DNA of 64,000 nt from Komagataeibacter sp. FNDCF1 (GTDB lineage: Bacteria; Pseudomonadota; Alphaproteobacteria; Acetobacterales; Acetobacteraceae). A program made the position numbers and the translations under genes. The notes under the pieces are model-generated. The model made no database searches, was not told where the DNA came from, and saw only the letters and a list, made by a program, of their open reading frames with translations. Each line of letters opens with the position of its first letter. Within the stretch, counting starts at the first letter, position 1. Of this stretch, positions 9,543 through 18,000 are shown piece by piece. The stretch is from positions 2,402,501 to 2,466,500 of the forward strand of contig NZ_JAIWOT010000001.1 of the NCBI RefSeq assembly GCF_021295335.1, read 5' to 3'.

Positions 9543-10530
9543 GCGCACCCCCCGTGGCGGCCGTGCTGGCCCGGCTGGTGGGCTGGGCGCGGCTGTCCTG
9601 TGCCTCGATGAAGACGCGGGTGACTTCGGGATAGGTCTGCTTGATCTGGTGTTCCAGCGCGCTGACCACGATTTCCACCTGCCCCGCCGTCAGGTCATTG
9701 CGGAAATCCAGGCTGATCACCACCAGCACGTCCCGCGGGCCAAAATGCATGGAGCGGATTTCATTGAGCCGCTCCACCCCCTGCGCCGCCAGCGCCATGC
9801 GGCGCAAGGCGGCCAGAACCTCCGGCGCGACACCCTCCCCCGTCAGCAGCGACTGGGATTCGCGTGCCAGGAATGTCGCCGTGACCGCCAAAATGCATGC
9901 GATGATGATGGACGCCACGCCATCGAGCACCGGCATGTCCAGCACTTCTGACAGGATATTGCCCACAAGCGCCACGGCCAGGCCGCCCAGCGCCGCCGTG
10001 TCCTCGAACAGGACGGTAAAGACCGTGGGGTCCTTGCTCATCTGCACCGCCTCCACCCAGCCGCGCCGGCCCTTGCCCTCCTTGCGGAAGGCCCGGAGCG
10101 CCAGCAGCCAGACCGACCCCTCGAACACGATGCTGGCCACGAGCACGGCATAATTGACCAGCACATGCGCCACCGGCTGGGGATGGATGATGTGGATGAT
10201 CCCCTCATAGAGGGAAACACCCGCCCCCAGCCCGAAAATGAGCAGGGCCACCACAAAGGTCCAGAAATACAGTTCCAGCCCGTAGCCAAACGGGTGCATG
10301 GCCGTGGCCGGGCGGGTGGCGCGCCGCATGCCGACCAGCAGCAGGCCCTGGTTGCCGGTATCGATCAGGGAATGGATGGCCTCGCTCAGCATCGAGGCGC
10401 TGCCGGTCAGGAAGGCGGCACCGAATTTGGTGGCGGCCACAAGCAGGTTGCCGCCAAGGGCCGCAAAGATGACGGTTCGGGAAGATGAGGAATGTGCCAT
10501 TGATTTTTTCAATACGAGGTCCGCGCCCAT
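9532..10530 (-). CDS. Cation diffusion facilitator (CDF) family transporter
   Basis: CDF proteins exchange divalent metals (zinc, iron, manganese, cobalt) for protons across the inner membrane. Several hydrophobic segments are visible (about 20-45, 80-105, 125-150, 165-215), with SEAIHSLIDTGNQ in the second helix at the place of the metal-site motif, followed by a C-terminal cytoplasmic domain (about 240-315) with FGPRDVLVVISLDF. The start at 10530 has GGATAGG ahead; MAHSSSS at 10500 is an alternative. Metal specificity cannot be read off. The tail is proline-, threonine- and serine-rich. Confidence 0.9.
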   Translation of the reverse strand: MGADLVLKKSMAHSSSSRTVIFAALGGNLLVAATKFGAAFLTGSASMLSEAIHSLIDTGNQGLLLVGMRRATRPATAMHPFGYGLELYFWTFVVALLIFGLGAGVSLYEGIIHIIHPQPVAHVLVNYAVLVASIVFEGSVWLLALRAFRKEGKGRRGWVEAVQMSKDPTVFTVLFEDTAALGGLAVALVGNILSEVLDMPVLDGVASIIIACILAVTATFLARESQSLLTGEGVAPEVLAALRRMALAAQGVERLNEIRSMHFGPRDVLVVISLDFRNDLTAGQVEIVVSALEHQIKQTYPEVTRVFIEAQDSRAQPTSRASTAATGGAPTP

Positions 10531-10641
10531 CCTATCCGCCCGCCACCGCTTTTAACAGGCCGCACGCGCATGAGGCGCCGGTTGCGGGCGCGGGGCCGCC
10601 TGTCCTATGGTCTGGGCATCATCCACGGAGTATCTGTCCCG

Positions 10642-11493
10642 ATGCGCACCACTGTCATCCAGATGGCGCCCGGCGCCTCCGCGCCCGAGAATATGGAACA
10701 TGCCCGCGCGCTGGTTACGGCCGCCGTCAGCGCGGACAAGCCCGATCTTGTCATCCTGCCCGAAATGTGGAGCTGCCTGGGCGGCACACGCGAAATGAAA
10801 TTCGCCGCCGCCGAAACCCTGCCCGCGCCTGGCGCCACGGGGCAGGCCGGGCCGCTGTACCGCTTCCTGTCCGGCATGGCGCGTGAACTGGGCATCATCC
10901 TGCATGGCGGCTCGATCGGGGAGCGGCATGGCGACAGGCTGCTCAACACCACGCTCCTGTTTGACGCCACGGGCCAGGAACGCGCGCGCTACCGCAAGAT
11001 CCACCTGTTCGACATGACCACACCCGGCGGGGAAGGCTACCGGGAAAGCAATACCTACGAACCCGGTTCGGACATCGTGACCGTCCCCCTTTCCGCCGAT
11101 CTTACGGCAGGGCTGGCCATCTGCTACGATATCCGCTTTCCCGCCCTGTTCCATGCCCTGCGCGCACGCGGGGCCAACGTGCTGCTGGTTCCCGCCGCCT
11201 TTACCGTCGAGACCGGGCTTGCCCACTGGGAAACGCTGCTGCGCGCCCGCGCGATCGAGACCCAGTGCTGGATGGTCGCCTGCGGCACCACCGGCACCCA
11301 TCTGGATGAAAACGGCCAGAAGCGCCGCACCTATGGCCATTCCATGATCATCGACCCGTGGGGGACCATCGTGGCCCAGGTATCGGACGGACCGGGCTGG
11401 AGCACGGCGCGGCTGGAACGCGGGGTCGTGGACAGCATTCGCGAACGCATGCCGGTCATGTCCCATCATCGCCTGTCCATCCACACGCCATGA
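10642..11493 (+). CDS. Carbon-nitrogen hydrolase (nitrilase superfamily), Nit2/omega-amidase-like
   Basis: The protein (283 aa) has the complete nitrilase triad E41 (LPEMW), K119 (YRKIHLF) and C161 (ICYDIRFP). The phrase [17 protein letters not shown] and the late HSMIIDPWG segment place it with the Nit1/Nit2-type amidases, which hydrolyse 2-oxoglutaramate/2-oxosuccinamate or deaminated glutathione. The ATG at 10642 was chosen where family similarity begins ([10 protein letters not shown]), with GGAG 11 bases upstream. It overlaps nadK by ATGA, so the two are probably translationally coupled. Confidence 0.9.
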   Translation: MRTTVIQMAPGASAPENMEHARALVTAAVSADKPDLVILPEMWSCLGGTREMKFAAAETLPAPGATGQAGPLYRFLSGMARELGIILHGGSIGERHGDRLLNTTLLFDATGQERARYRKIHLFDMTTPGGEGYRESNTYEPGSDIVTVPLSADLTAGLAICYDIRFPALFHALRARGANVLLVPAAFTVETGLAHWETLLRARAIETQCWMVACGTTGTHLDENGQKRRTYGHSMIIDPWGTIVAQVSDGPGWSTARLERGVVDSIRERMPVMSHHRLSIHTP

Positions 11494-12293
11494 GCGAGAT
11501 GTCGTACCCCGGCTGGACCGATGGGTACATCCCCACCAGGCTGTGCTTTCGCGCCGCCCCCAACGAAAGTGCGCAGACCTGGCTGGCCCGGCTGGTGGAA
11601 CGGTATGGCCAGTACGACATGGCGGACGCGAATGCGCTGATCTGCCTGGGGGGCGATGGCTTCATGCTGGAAATGCTCCATGCCACGCTGGGGCAGCCGC
11701 TGCCGGTATACGGGATAAACTGCGGCACTGTGGGTTTTCTCATGAATCCCGCCGTGCCCGACAACCTGCCCGAACGCCTGGCCGCAGCGCAGGTGGCCAT
11801 CCTGCACCCGCTGCGCATGGAGGCCACGACACGCGATGGCGCCTGCATCCCTGCCCTGGCGCTCAATGATGTGTTCCTGTTCCGCCAGACACGGCAGGCG
11901 GCCAAGATCCGCATCAATGTGGACGGACGCGTACGCCTGTCCGAACTGATATGCGACGGGGTGCTGATCTCCACCCCGGCGGGGTCCACGGCCTACAACC
12001 TGTCCGCCCATGGGCCGATCGTGCCGCTATCGGCCAACCTGCTGCCGCTGACCCCCATCAGCGCCTTCCGCCCGCGCCGGTGGCGCGGGGCGCTGCTGCC
12101 ATCAACGGCGCAGGTGCGTTTTGACATACTGGAGACCGACAAGCGCCCCGTCGCCGCCGTGGCCGATTTTACCGAAGTGCGTGACGTGGTTTCCGTCAAG
12201 ATTACCGAAGCGCGCGAACTGCACACCACCGTGCTGTTCGACCCCGGGCAGAGCCTGTCCGAACGGATCATTGCCGAGCAGTTCACCGCCTGA
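11490..12293 (+). CDS. nadK: NAD kinase (267 aa)
   Basis: NadK phosphorylates NAD to NADP. The invariant GGDG motif is at 54-57 ([10 protein letters not shown]). The NE-containing motif of the family is represented here by ALNDVFLFR. The glycine-rich [18 protein letters not shown] segment is intact, and the C-terminus holds the usual phosphate-side strands. The start overlaps the nitrilase stop as ATGA (11490-11493). Length is typical for short bacterial NAD kinases. Repeat copy 3 follows directly and separates it from the convergent ygjP-like gene. Confidence 0.95.
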   Translation: MSEMSYPGWTDGYIPTRLCFRAAPNESAQTWLARLVERYGQYDMADANALICLGGDGFMLEMLHATLGQPLPVYGINCGTVGFLMNPAVPDNLPERLAAAQVAILHPLRMEATTRDGACIPALALNDVFLFRQTRQAAKIRINVDGRVRLSELICDGVLISTPAGSTAYNLSAHGPIVPLSANLLPLTPISAFRPRRWRGALLPSTAQVRFDILETDKRPVAAVADFTEVRDVVSVKITEARELHTTVLFDPGQSLSERIIAEQFTA

Positions 12294-12305
12294 AGTAAAA
12301 CGATG

Positions 12306-12382
12306 AAAAGTTTTTGGTGAAGCTTTTTTCAAAAAGCCCCAAAGACCGCCGCCTTCTTGAAATAAGGCGGCACCCAAAAAAT
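12306..12382. repeat. Dispersed double-hairpin 3'-end repeat, copy 3
   Basis: Outer arm AAAAGTTTTTGGTG, hairpin AGCTTTTT with AAAAAGC (12321-12337), hairpin GCCGCCTT (12348-12355) with AAGGCGGC (12364-12371), and closing arm CACCCAAAAAATT. It fills almost the whole gap between convergent nadK and the ygjP-like gene, where a two-way terminator is needed. Confidence 0.8.
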
Positions 12383-12398
12383 TCCATTCCTTGTCATT

Positions 12399-13121
12399 TC
12401 AGGCCGGGACCATCCGGTGCAGGCTGGCGCCGTGGGTATGCAGCCATTTCTCGGCCTGGCGACGGTGGGGGGTCAGTTCATCGACCAGCAGCCAGAAATC
12501 CGGACCATGATTCATATGGCGCAGATGGGCCAGTTCGTGGGCGATGATATAGTGCTGCACCTCCTGCGGGGCCATAACCAGCCGCCAGCACAGCATGATG
12601 GAACCATCGGATGAACAGCTACCCCACCGGCTTTTCGTATCGCGCAGCCTGACCTGCGTGGGGTGCAGGCCGGCCTGTTCCGCCTGGATGCCAAGCCGGG
12701 CGGGCAGGAGCACCTGCGCCTGCGCGCGCAGGTAGGCGCCGACGCGGCGGGCGATGAAATCCTGCGCCCCGCTGACATGCAGCCTGCCGTCCTCCAGCCA
12801 CACACCCCGCCGCCCGTCGGGACAGTGGCGGATCTCGCGGGCCCGGCCATCGAGCAGGACCTGACCGCCATCACGCAGTTCGGCGGCAGGCGGCAGGCGT
12901 GACAGCCCCGCCGCCACCCAGGCCGAATGCGCCCGCAGCAGCGCCAGCCCGTCCGCCCTGCGCGCGCCGCGCGGCAGGGTAATGATGACATGCCCGCTGC
13001 GCGGGTCGATCCGCATGGAAATCCGCCGCGCCTGTCGTGAAGACCGCCACCGCACCGTGACCGTACCCGATGCGATGGGCACGACCTCCACACTGCTGCC
13101 CGGAGCGGTGCCGTCCGCCAT
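12399..13121 (-). CDS. YgjP-like zinc metallopeptidase domain protein (M48-related, DUF45)
   Basis: The protein (240 aa) carries the zinc site HELAH at 195-199 with a likely third ligand H205 (HMNHGPDFW), and the family phrase DTKSRWGSCSSDGSIMLCWRL directly before it. YgjP/DUF45 proteins are cytoplasmic SprT-like putative metalloproteases; their substrate is not established, although they often travel with nucleases or helicases elsewhere. Here the gene is the last of a minus-strand row and its start overlaps the ycgN-like stop by one base (TGATG). Confidence 0.9.
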   Translation of the reverse strand: MADGTAPGSSVEVVPIASGTVTVRWRSSRQARRISMRIDPRSGHVIITLPRGARRADGLALLRAHSAWVAAGLSRLPPAAELRDGGQVLLDGRAREIRHCPDGRRGVWLEDGRLHVSGAQDFIARRVGAYLRAQAQVLLPARLGIQAEQAGLHPTQVRLRDTKSRWGSCSSDGSIMLCWRLVMAPQEVQHYIIAHELAHLRHMNHGPDFWLLVDELTPHRRQAEKWLHTHGASLHRMVPA

Positions 13122-13609
13122 CAGCGCCGCGTGGGCCGCGTGCGGCAGAACGCACCCCGGGGCGCTTCACCGGGCCAGTCGATCACATGGTCCTCCAGCA
13201 TGCCCGCATGGCGTTCACTCACCACACGGCCGCTGACGGATATCCCGGCCTCATGCACCGTCTCGGGCGTGCCGGACACCAGCGGGTGCCACCAGGGCAG
13301 CGGCTCGCCATCACGCAGCAGCACGTAGCCGCATGTGGGGGGAAGCCAGTCGATATCCACCAGCTTTTCCGCCGTCAGCGTGATGCAATCCTGCACGCGG
13401 CGCTGGCGGTGGGCATAATCGCTGCACTGGCAGGTTCCGGTATCCAGCAGGCGGCAGGCGACATCGGTGAACAGCACCTCGTCCGTCTCGTCCTCACGCA
13501 GCTTGTGCAGGCAGCACCGACCACACCCGTCACAGACCGACTCCCATTGCGGGCGGGTCATCCGTTCGAGCGGCGTTGTCTCCCAGAAGGGTCGGGTCTC
13601 ATCGGTCAT
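13121..13609 (-). CDS. YcgN-family cysteine-cluster protein (UPF0260)
   Basis: This 162-aa protein has the family's conserved C26-x2-C29-x2-C32-C33 cluster (CDGCGRCCLHKL) near the N-terminus and more conserved cysteines at VACRLLDTGTCQCSDY and QDCITL, the layout of the zinc/iron-binding Fe-B-type cluster domain. The conserved WLPPTCGYVLL and HPLVSG phrases confirm UPF0260. Function is unknown in the family. It is translationally coupled to the downstream ygjP-like gene and lies 36 bp after the small permease-like gene. Confidence 0.92.
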   Translation of the reverse strand: MTDETRPFWETTPLERMTRPQWESVCDGCGRCCLHKLREDETDEVLFTDVACRLLDTGTCQCSDYAHRQRRVQDCITLTAEKLVDIDWLPPTCGYVLLRDGEPLPWWHPLVSGTPETVHEAGISVSGRVVSERHAGMLEDHVIDWPGEAPRGAFCRTRPTRR

Positions 13610-13645
13610 GGTCGTGGTCCTGACATGTCCAGTCCATAAAACATC

Positions 13646-14110
13646 TTACCGCCATGCCGCCGCAGCCATGGCGCAGAGCATGACCATGCCGGCACAGCAG
13701 GCAGCCCCGGCCGCCAGCGGGCCACCCAGCAGCGGCAGCCACAGCAGGCGCAGCCGAGTCCACGCATCCGCCCCCAGCCCGCCGGCCGTGCGCGACAGGC
13801 CGGGCGGGATACGCTGGAGCACCCGCAGCAGCAGCCACATGGCGGCAGGGGCAAGCAGCATACCCTGCACCATACACCCCGCACCACCCGCGCCCCGCAG
13901 CATGGTGGGCCACCAGACGGCCAGCCCCAGCCCCGGCAGCGCGCAGGCCAGCATCAGTCCACGCAGCACCACGCACCATTGTGGCCACGCACCGCGCAGC
14001 ATGACCTCCATCCACAATACAAGCAGGCAGGCCAGCACCAGCCCCAGTCCCGTGCAGGCGCCATCCAGCGCCAGCAGGCCCGCGGGCCGCCCCGTCAGCA
14101 CAGGCAGCAT
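13646..14110 (-). CDS. Half-length ABC permease-like membrane protein (154 aa)
   Basis: The protein is almost wholly hydrophobic, with about four membrane segments. The stretch GADAWTRLRLLWLPLL near 114-129 resembles the EAA coupling loop of spermidine- and thiamine-type ABC permeases (GA..W.RF..V.LPLL), and is followed by a typical last helix. At 154 aa it is far shorter than the usual 260-550. It starts 3 bp after the binding-protein gene, which in turn follows the ATPase-like gene. I read it as a truncated permease, but a small accessory membrane protein cannot be excluded. Confidence 0.55.
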   Translation of the reverse strand: MLPVLTGRPAGLLALDGACTGLGLVLACLLVLWMEVMLRGAWPQWCVVLRGLMLACALPGLGLAVWWPTMLRGAGGAGCMVQGMLLAPAAMWLLLRVLQRIPPGLSRTAGGLGADAWTRLRLLWLPLLGGPLAAGAACCAGMVMLCAMAAAAWR

Positions 14111-14113
14111 CGG

Positions 14114-15145
14114 TCAGCCCGCCCCCCGCAGCCAGATATCGAAGCGGTGTGACAGGCTGGTGTAATGCGCCTGCCAGAACTGCGGATCCATGGGCAGCAC
14201 CCTGGCGGGCTGCCCGGCATCAGGCGGCACGATAGCGGAATAGCTGGCCGCGAAGGCCGCCTGCCGGTCCGGCTGGACAATGAAATGCAGCAGGTCGCGC
14301 GACTGGCCAAGCCTGCCCGCCACCTGTCCGGCCACGACACCCCATGACAGGCCATAGGACAGCGCCATGTCGGCACTGACGCCAATGTCCTGGCGGCCAT
14401 GCACGGGTGACGCCATGACCGCATCACCGGGCGCGCTGCTCATGAGTACCTGTCCGCGGGCGAGAATGCTGGCGGCCTCCGCCGGGGTGGACCACCATGT
14501 TATGTAAGGCCGCAACTGGCTCAGCTTGCGAAAGGCGCGGTCCACGCCCGCATCGGTGGCAAGCTGGGCATAGATGTCCTGCGGCGGCACGCCGTCGGCC
14601 ATCAGCGCGATCTCGAGCGTGGTGCGCGGGTCACGGCGCAGGCCACGCTTGCCCGGAAAGCGCACGACATCCCAGAAGTCACCCCAGCGCGGCGCCACCT
14701 GCCGCCATGTCCGGTCCCACGCCACGACCACCTGCGTGGTCAGGCCGGGCACGCCACAGCCATCGGGGTTGGTGGCGCTGCCCGCCAGATGCACGACCAG
14801 CCCCGCCATGCAGGCGGCGCGGATGGTGCTGTCTTCCGCGAAGACAAGCGACCATGTGGCCCCCGTGGGCGCATGCAGGCCGTGACGGTCCAGTTCGGGC
14901 AGGCTGCCATCCCATGTCCGGTGCGTGACCGGCTGGCCCGATGCGCGGACGAAGGGCTGGAAGAAGGCGGCATCCTGCGCCTGCTCCAGATGCGACTCCG
15001 CCCCTGCCACGACCAGGGCGGACCTGTGCCGCGCCCGCGTCACACCATGGGCGGGGGCAGCCTGCGCCACCGACAGGCTGGCAACGGCGGCAAGCAGGCA
15101 GGACAGGAGGCAACGGACAGGGCTGCGGGGCACGGGCTTGGACAC
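14114..15145 (-). CDS. Periplasmic solute-binding protein, PotD/family-1-like
   Basis: After an N-terminal export signal (PVRCLLSCLLAAVASLSVAQA) the chain has features of PotD-type binding proteins: NPDGCGVPGLTTQVVVAWDR, then RWGDFWDVVRFPGKRGLRRDPRTTLEIALMADGV, the segment in which polyamine and related binders place their hinge. The ligand is unknown. No ATG is well placed; the GTG at 15145 (343 aa) puts the signal peptide at the N-terminus and is my choice, with GTG 15133 also possible. It belongs with the ATPase-like gene upstream (46 bp) and the mini-permease downstream (3 bp). Confidence 0.75.
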   Translation of the reverse strand: MSKPVPRSPVRCLLSCLLAAVASLSVAQAAPAHGVTRARHRSALVVAGAESHLEQAQDAAFFQPFVRASGQPVTHRTWDGSLPELDRHGLHAPTGATWSLVFAEDSTIRAACMAGLVVHLAGSATNPDGCGVPGLTTQVVVAWDRTWRQVAPRWGDFWDVVRFPGKRGLRRDPRTTLEIALMADGVPPQDIYAQLATDAGVDRAFRKLSQLRPYITWWSTPAEAASILARGQVLMSSAPGDAVMASPVHGRQDIGVSADMALSYGLSWGVVAGQVAGRLGQSRDLLHFIVQPDRQAAFAASYSAIVPPDAGQPARVLPMDPQFWQAHYTSLSHRFDIWLRGAG

Positions 15146-15191
15146 GGACAGGAAACAGTCTTTCAGGCATGGGCGGACAGGTGGCCGGACG

Positions 15192-16304
15192 CTACCCCAT
15201 TTCACCCCGGAACGGAAAGGCAATTGCCTGCCCCGGCTGCCATGCCAACACCGCCGTCTGACCCGGAACCACACGCTGCAGGGCGGGCGTGGGCGGCCTG
15301 CGGGCAAGCAGTTCCTCACCGTTCGCCAGGCGAAAACGCAGCAGGACGTGATCGCCCATCTGCCGCAGGTCGGTCAGGACGGCTTCCAGCAGTGGCGGCG
15401 CATCCGGGTCATCGACCGCCATGCCCGCGCGGGTGGGGAACATGACCGCGATCCGGTCCGGGCGGATACACAGCGTGGCAAGCCGGTCGGCCACCACGCC
15501 GGGCATGGCCATGGCCTCCACCGGCAGGCCACCGGGCAGATGGGCGCGGGCCACGTCGTCCTCCACGCAGGCGACGCGTACGGTCAGGCTGTTGGCATGG
15601 CCGAAGCCTGCGGCCACCCGGTCACAGGCCGGGCGTTCGAACAGGTCCAGCGCCGTGCCCTGCTGCACGATTTCCATACCGGACATGTAGGCGATCATGT
15701 CCCCCAGCAGCAGGGCGTCGGAGCGCGCGCGCGTCAGCAGCACGACGCACAGGCCACGCGCGCGCGCCAGCCTGCCCACAAGACGGCGCATGGCCGTGCG
15801 GGCGGCGGGGGGAAGCGGGGTGAACGGATCATCCAGCACCAGGACGGGCGGCTCGGACACCAGCGCGCGCCCGATCATGACACGCAGCGCCTGTTCGGGC
15901 TCCAGTGCTGCAGGGCGCGCCTGTTCCAGCCCGTCCAGACCCAGCAGGGCCAGAATGGCGCGCACCCGTGCCGCCACCGCCTGCGACTCCATGCCGCGCG
16001 CCCGCGGCCCGAAGGCAAGGTTGGCCTGAACGGACATGTGCGCGAACAGCGGATCACGCCACCCCACCACGACACCGCTGCGGCGTTCAGGCGGCAGGGC
16101 GGTCTCGTCACGTCCGTCGACCATGATCGTGCCGCCCTGCGTCGGCACATGCCCCGCCAGCACGTCCGCCAGCGTGGAAAGGCAGGCCGCATGGTCATTC
16201 ACGACCGCCAGGCACGCACCCGCCGCCGCATGAAAAGACAGCGGCGGCGCATCGGGAACCACCCTGAGCGCGTTGACAACCAGCCGAGATGAGAGAGGAG
16301 GCAT
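15192..16304 (-). CDS. Degenerate ABC ATPase-like protein, PotA/TOBE type (370 aa)
   Basis: The whole chain follows an import-type ABC ATPase plus C-terminal TOBE-like region (about 235-365), but the catalytic motifs are gone. The Walker A lysine is L42 in VVNDHAACLSTL. The Q-loop glutamine is replaced (W82, VVVGWRDPLFAHMSV). The signature LSGGQ is LEPEQ (134-138). Walker B ends D158-D159 instead of D-E, and the switch histidine is R192 (LLTRARSDAL). The frame is open and uninterrupted, so it is not an ordinary pseudogene. ATP hydrolysis seems very unlikely; a structural or regulatory role is inference. Confidence 0.8.
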   Translation of the reverse strand: MPPLSSRLVVNALRVVPDAPPLSFHAAAGACLAVVNDHAACLSTLADVLAGHVPTQGGTIMVDGRDETALPPERRSGVVVGWRDPLFAHMSVQANLAFGPRARGMESQAVAARVRAILALLGLDGLEQARPAALEPEQALRVMIGRALVSEPPVLVLDDPFTPLPPAARTAMRRLVGRLARARGLCVVLLTRARSDALLLGDMIAYMSGMEIVQQGTALDLFERPACDRVAAGFGHANSLTVRVACVEDDVARAHLPGGLPVEAMAMPGVVADRLATLCIRPDRIAVMFPTRAGMAVDDPDAPPLLEAVLTDLRQMGDHVLLRFRLANGEELLARRPPTPALQRVVPGQTAVLAWQPGQAIAFPFRGEMG

Positions 16305-16405
16305 GCGATAACAGAAACCTGACTGGGGGGAGAACGCGTTATAAGCAATGGTTACCTCCTTACCAGAGGATGACCCGTTTCATACGCTGTAAAAGGGACA
16401 CGACC

Positions 16406-16663
16406 ATGAGCAAGACCGATTCCGTCAAGCATGTAACGCATGAAGACCTGCAGGCCCTGAAAACCCACATCGAGACCCTGCTGCACACGCATGGCAAGCA
16501 GGCCCTGCACGATGTGGCCAGCAAGGCCGAGAAACTGGCGGGCCAGGCCCGTGAAAGCCTGGAAGAGCACGCCCCGAAGAAAGGCGGTTCACGCGCTCGT
16601 TCGCTTGTGGCTATCGCCATTTTCTCGGTAATCGGGTATTTTCTTGGCCGCGCAACGAAATAA
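16406..16663 (+). CDS. YqjD/ElaB-like small membrane-anchored protein (DUF883, 85 aa)
   Basis: A long amphipathic helical part (about 10-55, rich in K, E, A, H) is followed by a basic stretch KKGGSRARS and one C-terminal membrane segment LVAIAIFSVIGYFLGRATK. This is the layout of DUF883 proteins (YqjD, ElaB, YgaM), which in E. coli are inner-membrane, stationary-phase and ribosome-associated. The ATG at 16406 has AAAAGGGACACGACC ahead. It pairs with the next gene, as yqjD pairs with yqjE. The function here is inferred from that layout. Confidence 0.75.
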   Translation: MSKTDSVKHVTHEDLQALKTHIETLLHTHGKQALHDVASKAEKLAGQARESLEEHAPKKGGSRARSLVAIAIFSVIGYFLGRATK

Positions 16664-16703
16664 GGCATTCTAGCCTGCTGCAACCAGAGGATATGCGAGC
16701 ATC

Positions 16704-17129
16704 ATGAGAATAGGCGAACTCGGTAAAACCATCATCGAAGGGGAACTGACCCTACGCAAACTGATGGCGATCCGTCTTGGGCGTCAGGCCGCATTCCTGG
16801 TTGTGGCAGCGGTTTTTGCCTTCTTTGCCGTCATTTCCGGCCATGGGCTGCTGTGGGCGCTGTGCTACCAGACCTTCGGCTTCAGCGCCCTTGGCTCGGC
16901 GGCGGTGGTGTTTGGCGCGGATGTGCTGGTGGTTCTCATGGGGCTGGTCATGGGCCGCCGCTCCTACATGACGCCGGAGGAAATCCGTGTCCGATTCGCA
17001 CGCGAACACGCCATGAACGAACTGCGGCAGAGCATTGCCCTGTCCGCCGTGGCGGCCACGGTGGCCGGCCCGCTGACCCGTCATACCGGTCGCGCGCTGT
17101 GGAACCTGTTCCGCGGTCGCGCCAGATAA
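16704..17129 (+). CDS. YqjE-like phage-holin superfamily (DUF1469) membrane protein
   Basis: The 141-aa protein has two strong membrane segments (about 28-50 and 58-82) after a short N-terminal helix (LGKTIIEGELTLRKLMAIRLGRQ), and a cytoplasmic tail. This fits the YqjE/DUF1469 group found beside yqjD-like genes. The function is unknown. Its gene begins 40 bp after the DUF883 gene and both would share the promoter in the 100-bp divergent gap 16305-16405. Confidence 0.7.
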   Translation: MRIGELGKTIIEGELTLRKLMAIRLGRQAAFLVVAAVFAFFAVISGHGLLWALCYQTFGFSALGSAAVVFGADVLVVLMGLVMGRRSYMTPEEIRVRFAREHAMNELRQSIALSAVAATVAGPLTRHTGRALWNLFRGRAR

Positions 17130-17254
17130 ACCACCACAACCCGACCGCAACAGGCTGTCTGGTGATGATCCACGTCATTGCCAGATAGTATCCATGCTGA
17201 AATTGCATTGGCTCACATTGTCGTTTTCTGGAAACGTGCAGCTTGTGGATATAC

Positions 17255-17281
17255 TAAGCGCACAAATGGTTTGTATGCTTA
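17255..17281. promoter_or_regulatory. 27-bp inverted-repeat operator, probably for the MarR regulator
   Basis: TAAGC-gc-ACAAA-tgg-TTTGT-at-GCTTA is a dyad with both 5-bp blocks perfectly mirrored. It overlaps the end of a possible -10 box TATACT (17250-17255) and lies 30 bp upstream of the MarR-family start. MarR dimers bind such dyads, so autoregulation and control of the efflux genes downstream are the natural reading. Confidence 0.7.
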
Positions 17282-17311
17282 ATACCTGTATGTCCCCGCT
17301 GGCGGAACAGA

Positions 17312-17791
17312 ATGCCCGATTTGGAGCGCAACGAGAAGGAACTGTCATTCGGTCGTCGTCTTGCCCGGCTTGGAGCCGCGTGGCGGCGGCAGGTCGACCA
17401 TGACCTGCGCGACTATGGCCTGACCGAAGCCACATGGCGGCCCGTGCTGTACCTTGGCCTGCTGCCGCCCCCCGTGCGCCAGACCGATCTTGTGCGCGCG
17501 CTTGAGATCGAAGCCCCGTCCGTTGCCCGCCTGCTCGATGTACTGGAACGCCGTGACCTGGTGTTCCGTTCCCCCGACAGCGAAGACAAACGCTCCAAGC
17601 TGGTCCGCCTGACGGAAAAGGGCGAACGGACCGCCCGCCAGGTCCGCCATGCGGTGGAAGCCGTGTCCAGCCGCCTGCTGCATGGCATTTCCACGCCGGA
17701 ACTGCTGGCCTGCTATTCCGTCTTTGAACGGATCGAGGCCAATCTGTGTGCCAGGCCGCCCGAATCCGGCCGCACCATGGTCCAGCCATGA
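17312..17791 (+). CDS. MarR-family transcriptional regulator (159 aa)
   Basis: The winged-helix DNA-binding part spans about 40-105: the recognition helix region LRALEIEAPSVARLLDVLERRDLV, then the wing FRSPDSEDKRSKLVRLTEKG. Flanking helices form the dimer interface. MarR regulators typically repress efflux operons and are released by phenolic or aromatic ligands. The downstream operon of DUF1656, HlyD and outer-membrane-factor genes fits, since aaeXAB exports aromatic acids. The 27-bp dyad upstream is the likely operator. Confidence 0.93.
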   Translation: MPDLERNEKELSFGRRLARLGAAWRRQVDHDLRDYGLTEATWRPVLYLGLLPPPVRQTDLVRALEIEAPSVARLLDVLERRDLVFRSPDSEDKRSKLVRLTEKGERTARQVRHAVEAVSSRLLHGISTPELLACYSVFERIEANLCARPPESGRTMVQP

Positions 17792-18000
17792 GCGCGGCCC
17801 CCTTTCCCCGCGCACCCGCCGTCAGCATGCCCGCGCACGGGCCAGCCATGCCGCGCGTGGGTGTGCGATCTTCCGTACTTTGGTACCATTGCCGGTTTCG
17901 TCCCCGCGCCCGGTCCGCTACAGATAGCGGCGGATGGCGGCGGAGTCCGTCGCCCCCTGCTCCTCCTTCAACGGGACCGTTCGGAATGAGAACCGCCTGA
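17788..18000 (+). CDS. Doubtful 70-aa ORF coupled to the MarR gene
   Basis: The ATG overlaps the marR stop as ATGA and the frame ends on the base where the DUF1656 gene begins, an arrangement usual for a real operon member. The sequence itself is rich in P, R, A and S with no membrane segment and no family I recognise. In related operons a FUSC (AaeB-like) pump gene of about 2 kb occupies this slot. This may be a chance ORF, or a deletion scar keeping the pump gene's start. Confidence 0.25.
   Translation: MSAAPFPRAPAVSMPAHGPAMPRVGVRSSVLWYHCRFRPRARSATDSGGWRRSPSPPAPPSTGPFGMRTA

Noticed and set aside
14925-16292. A 455-aa plus-strand frame opposite the degenerate ATPase-like gene
   Set aside because: Considered because the minus-strand protein has lost its motifs. 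However the minus-strand chain still follows the full ABC/TOBE layout, while the plus-strand product is a H/R/G/Q-rich composition typical of antisense shadows.
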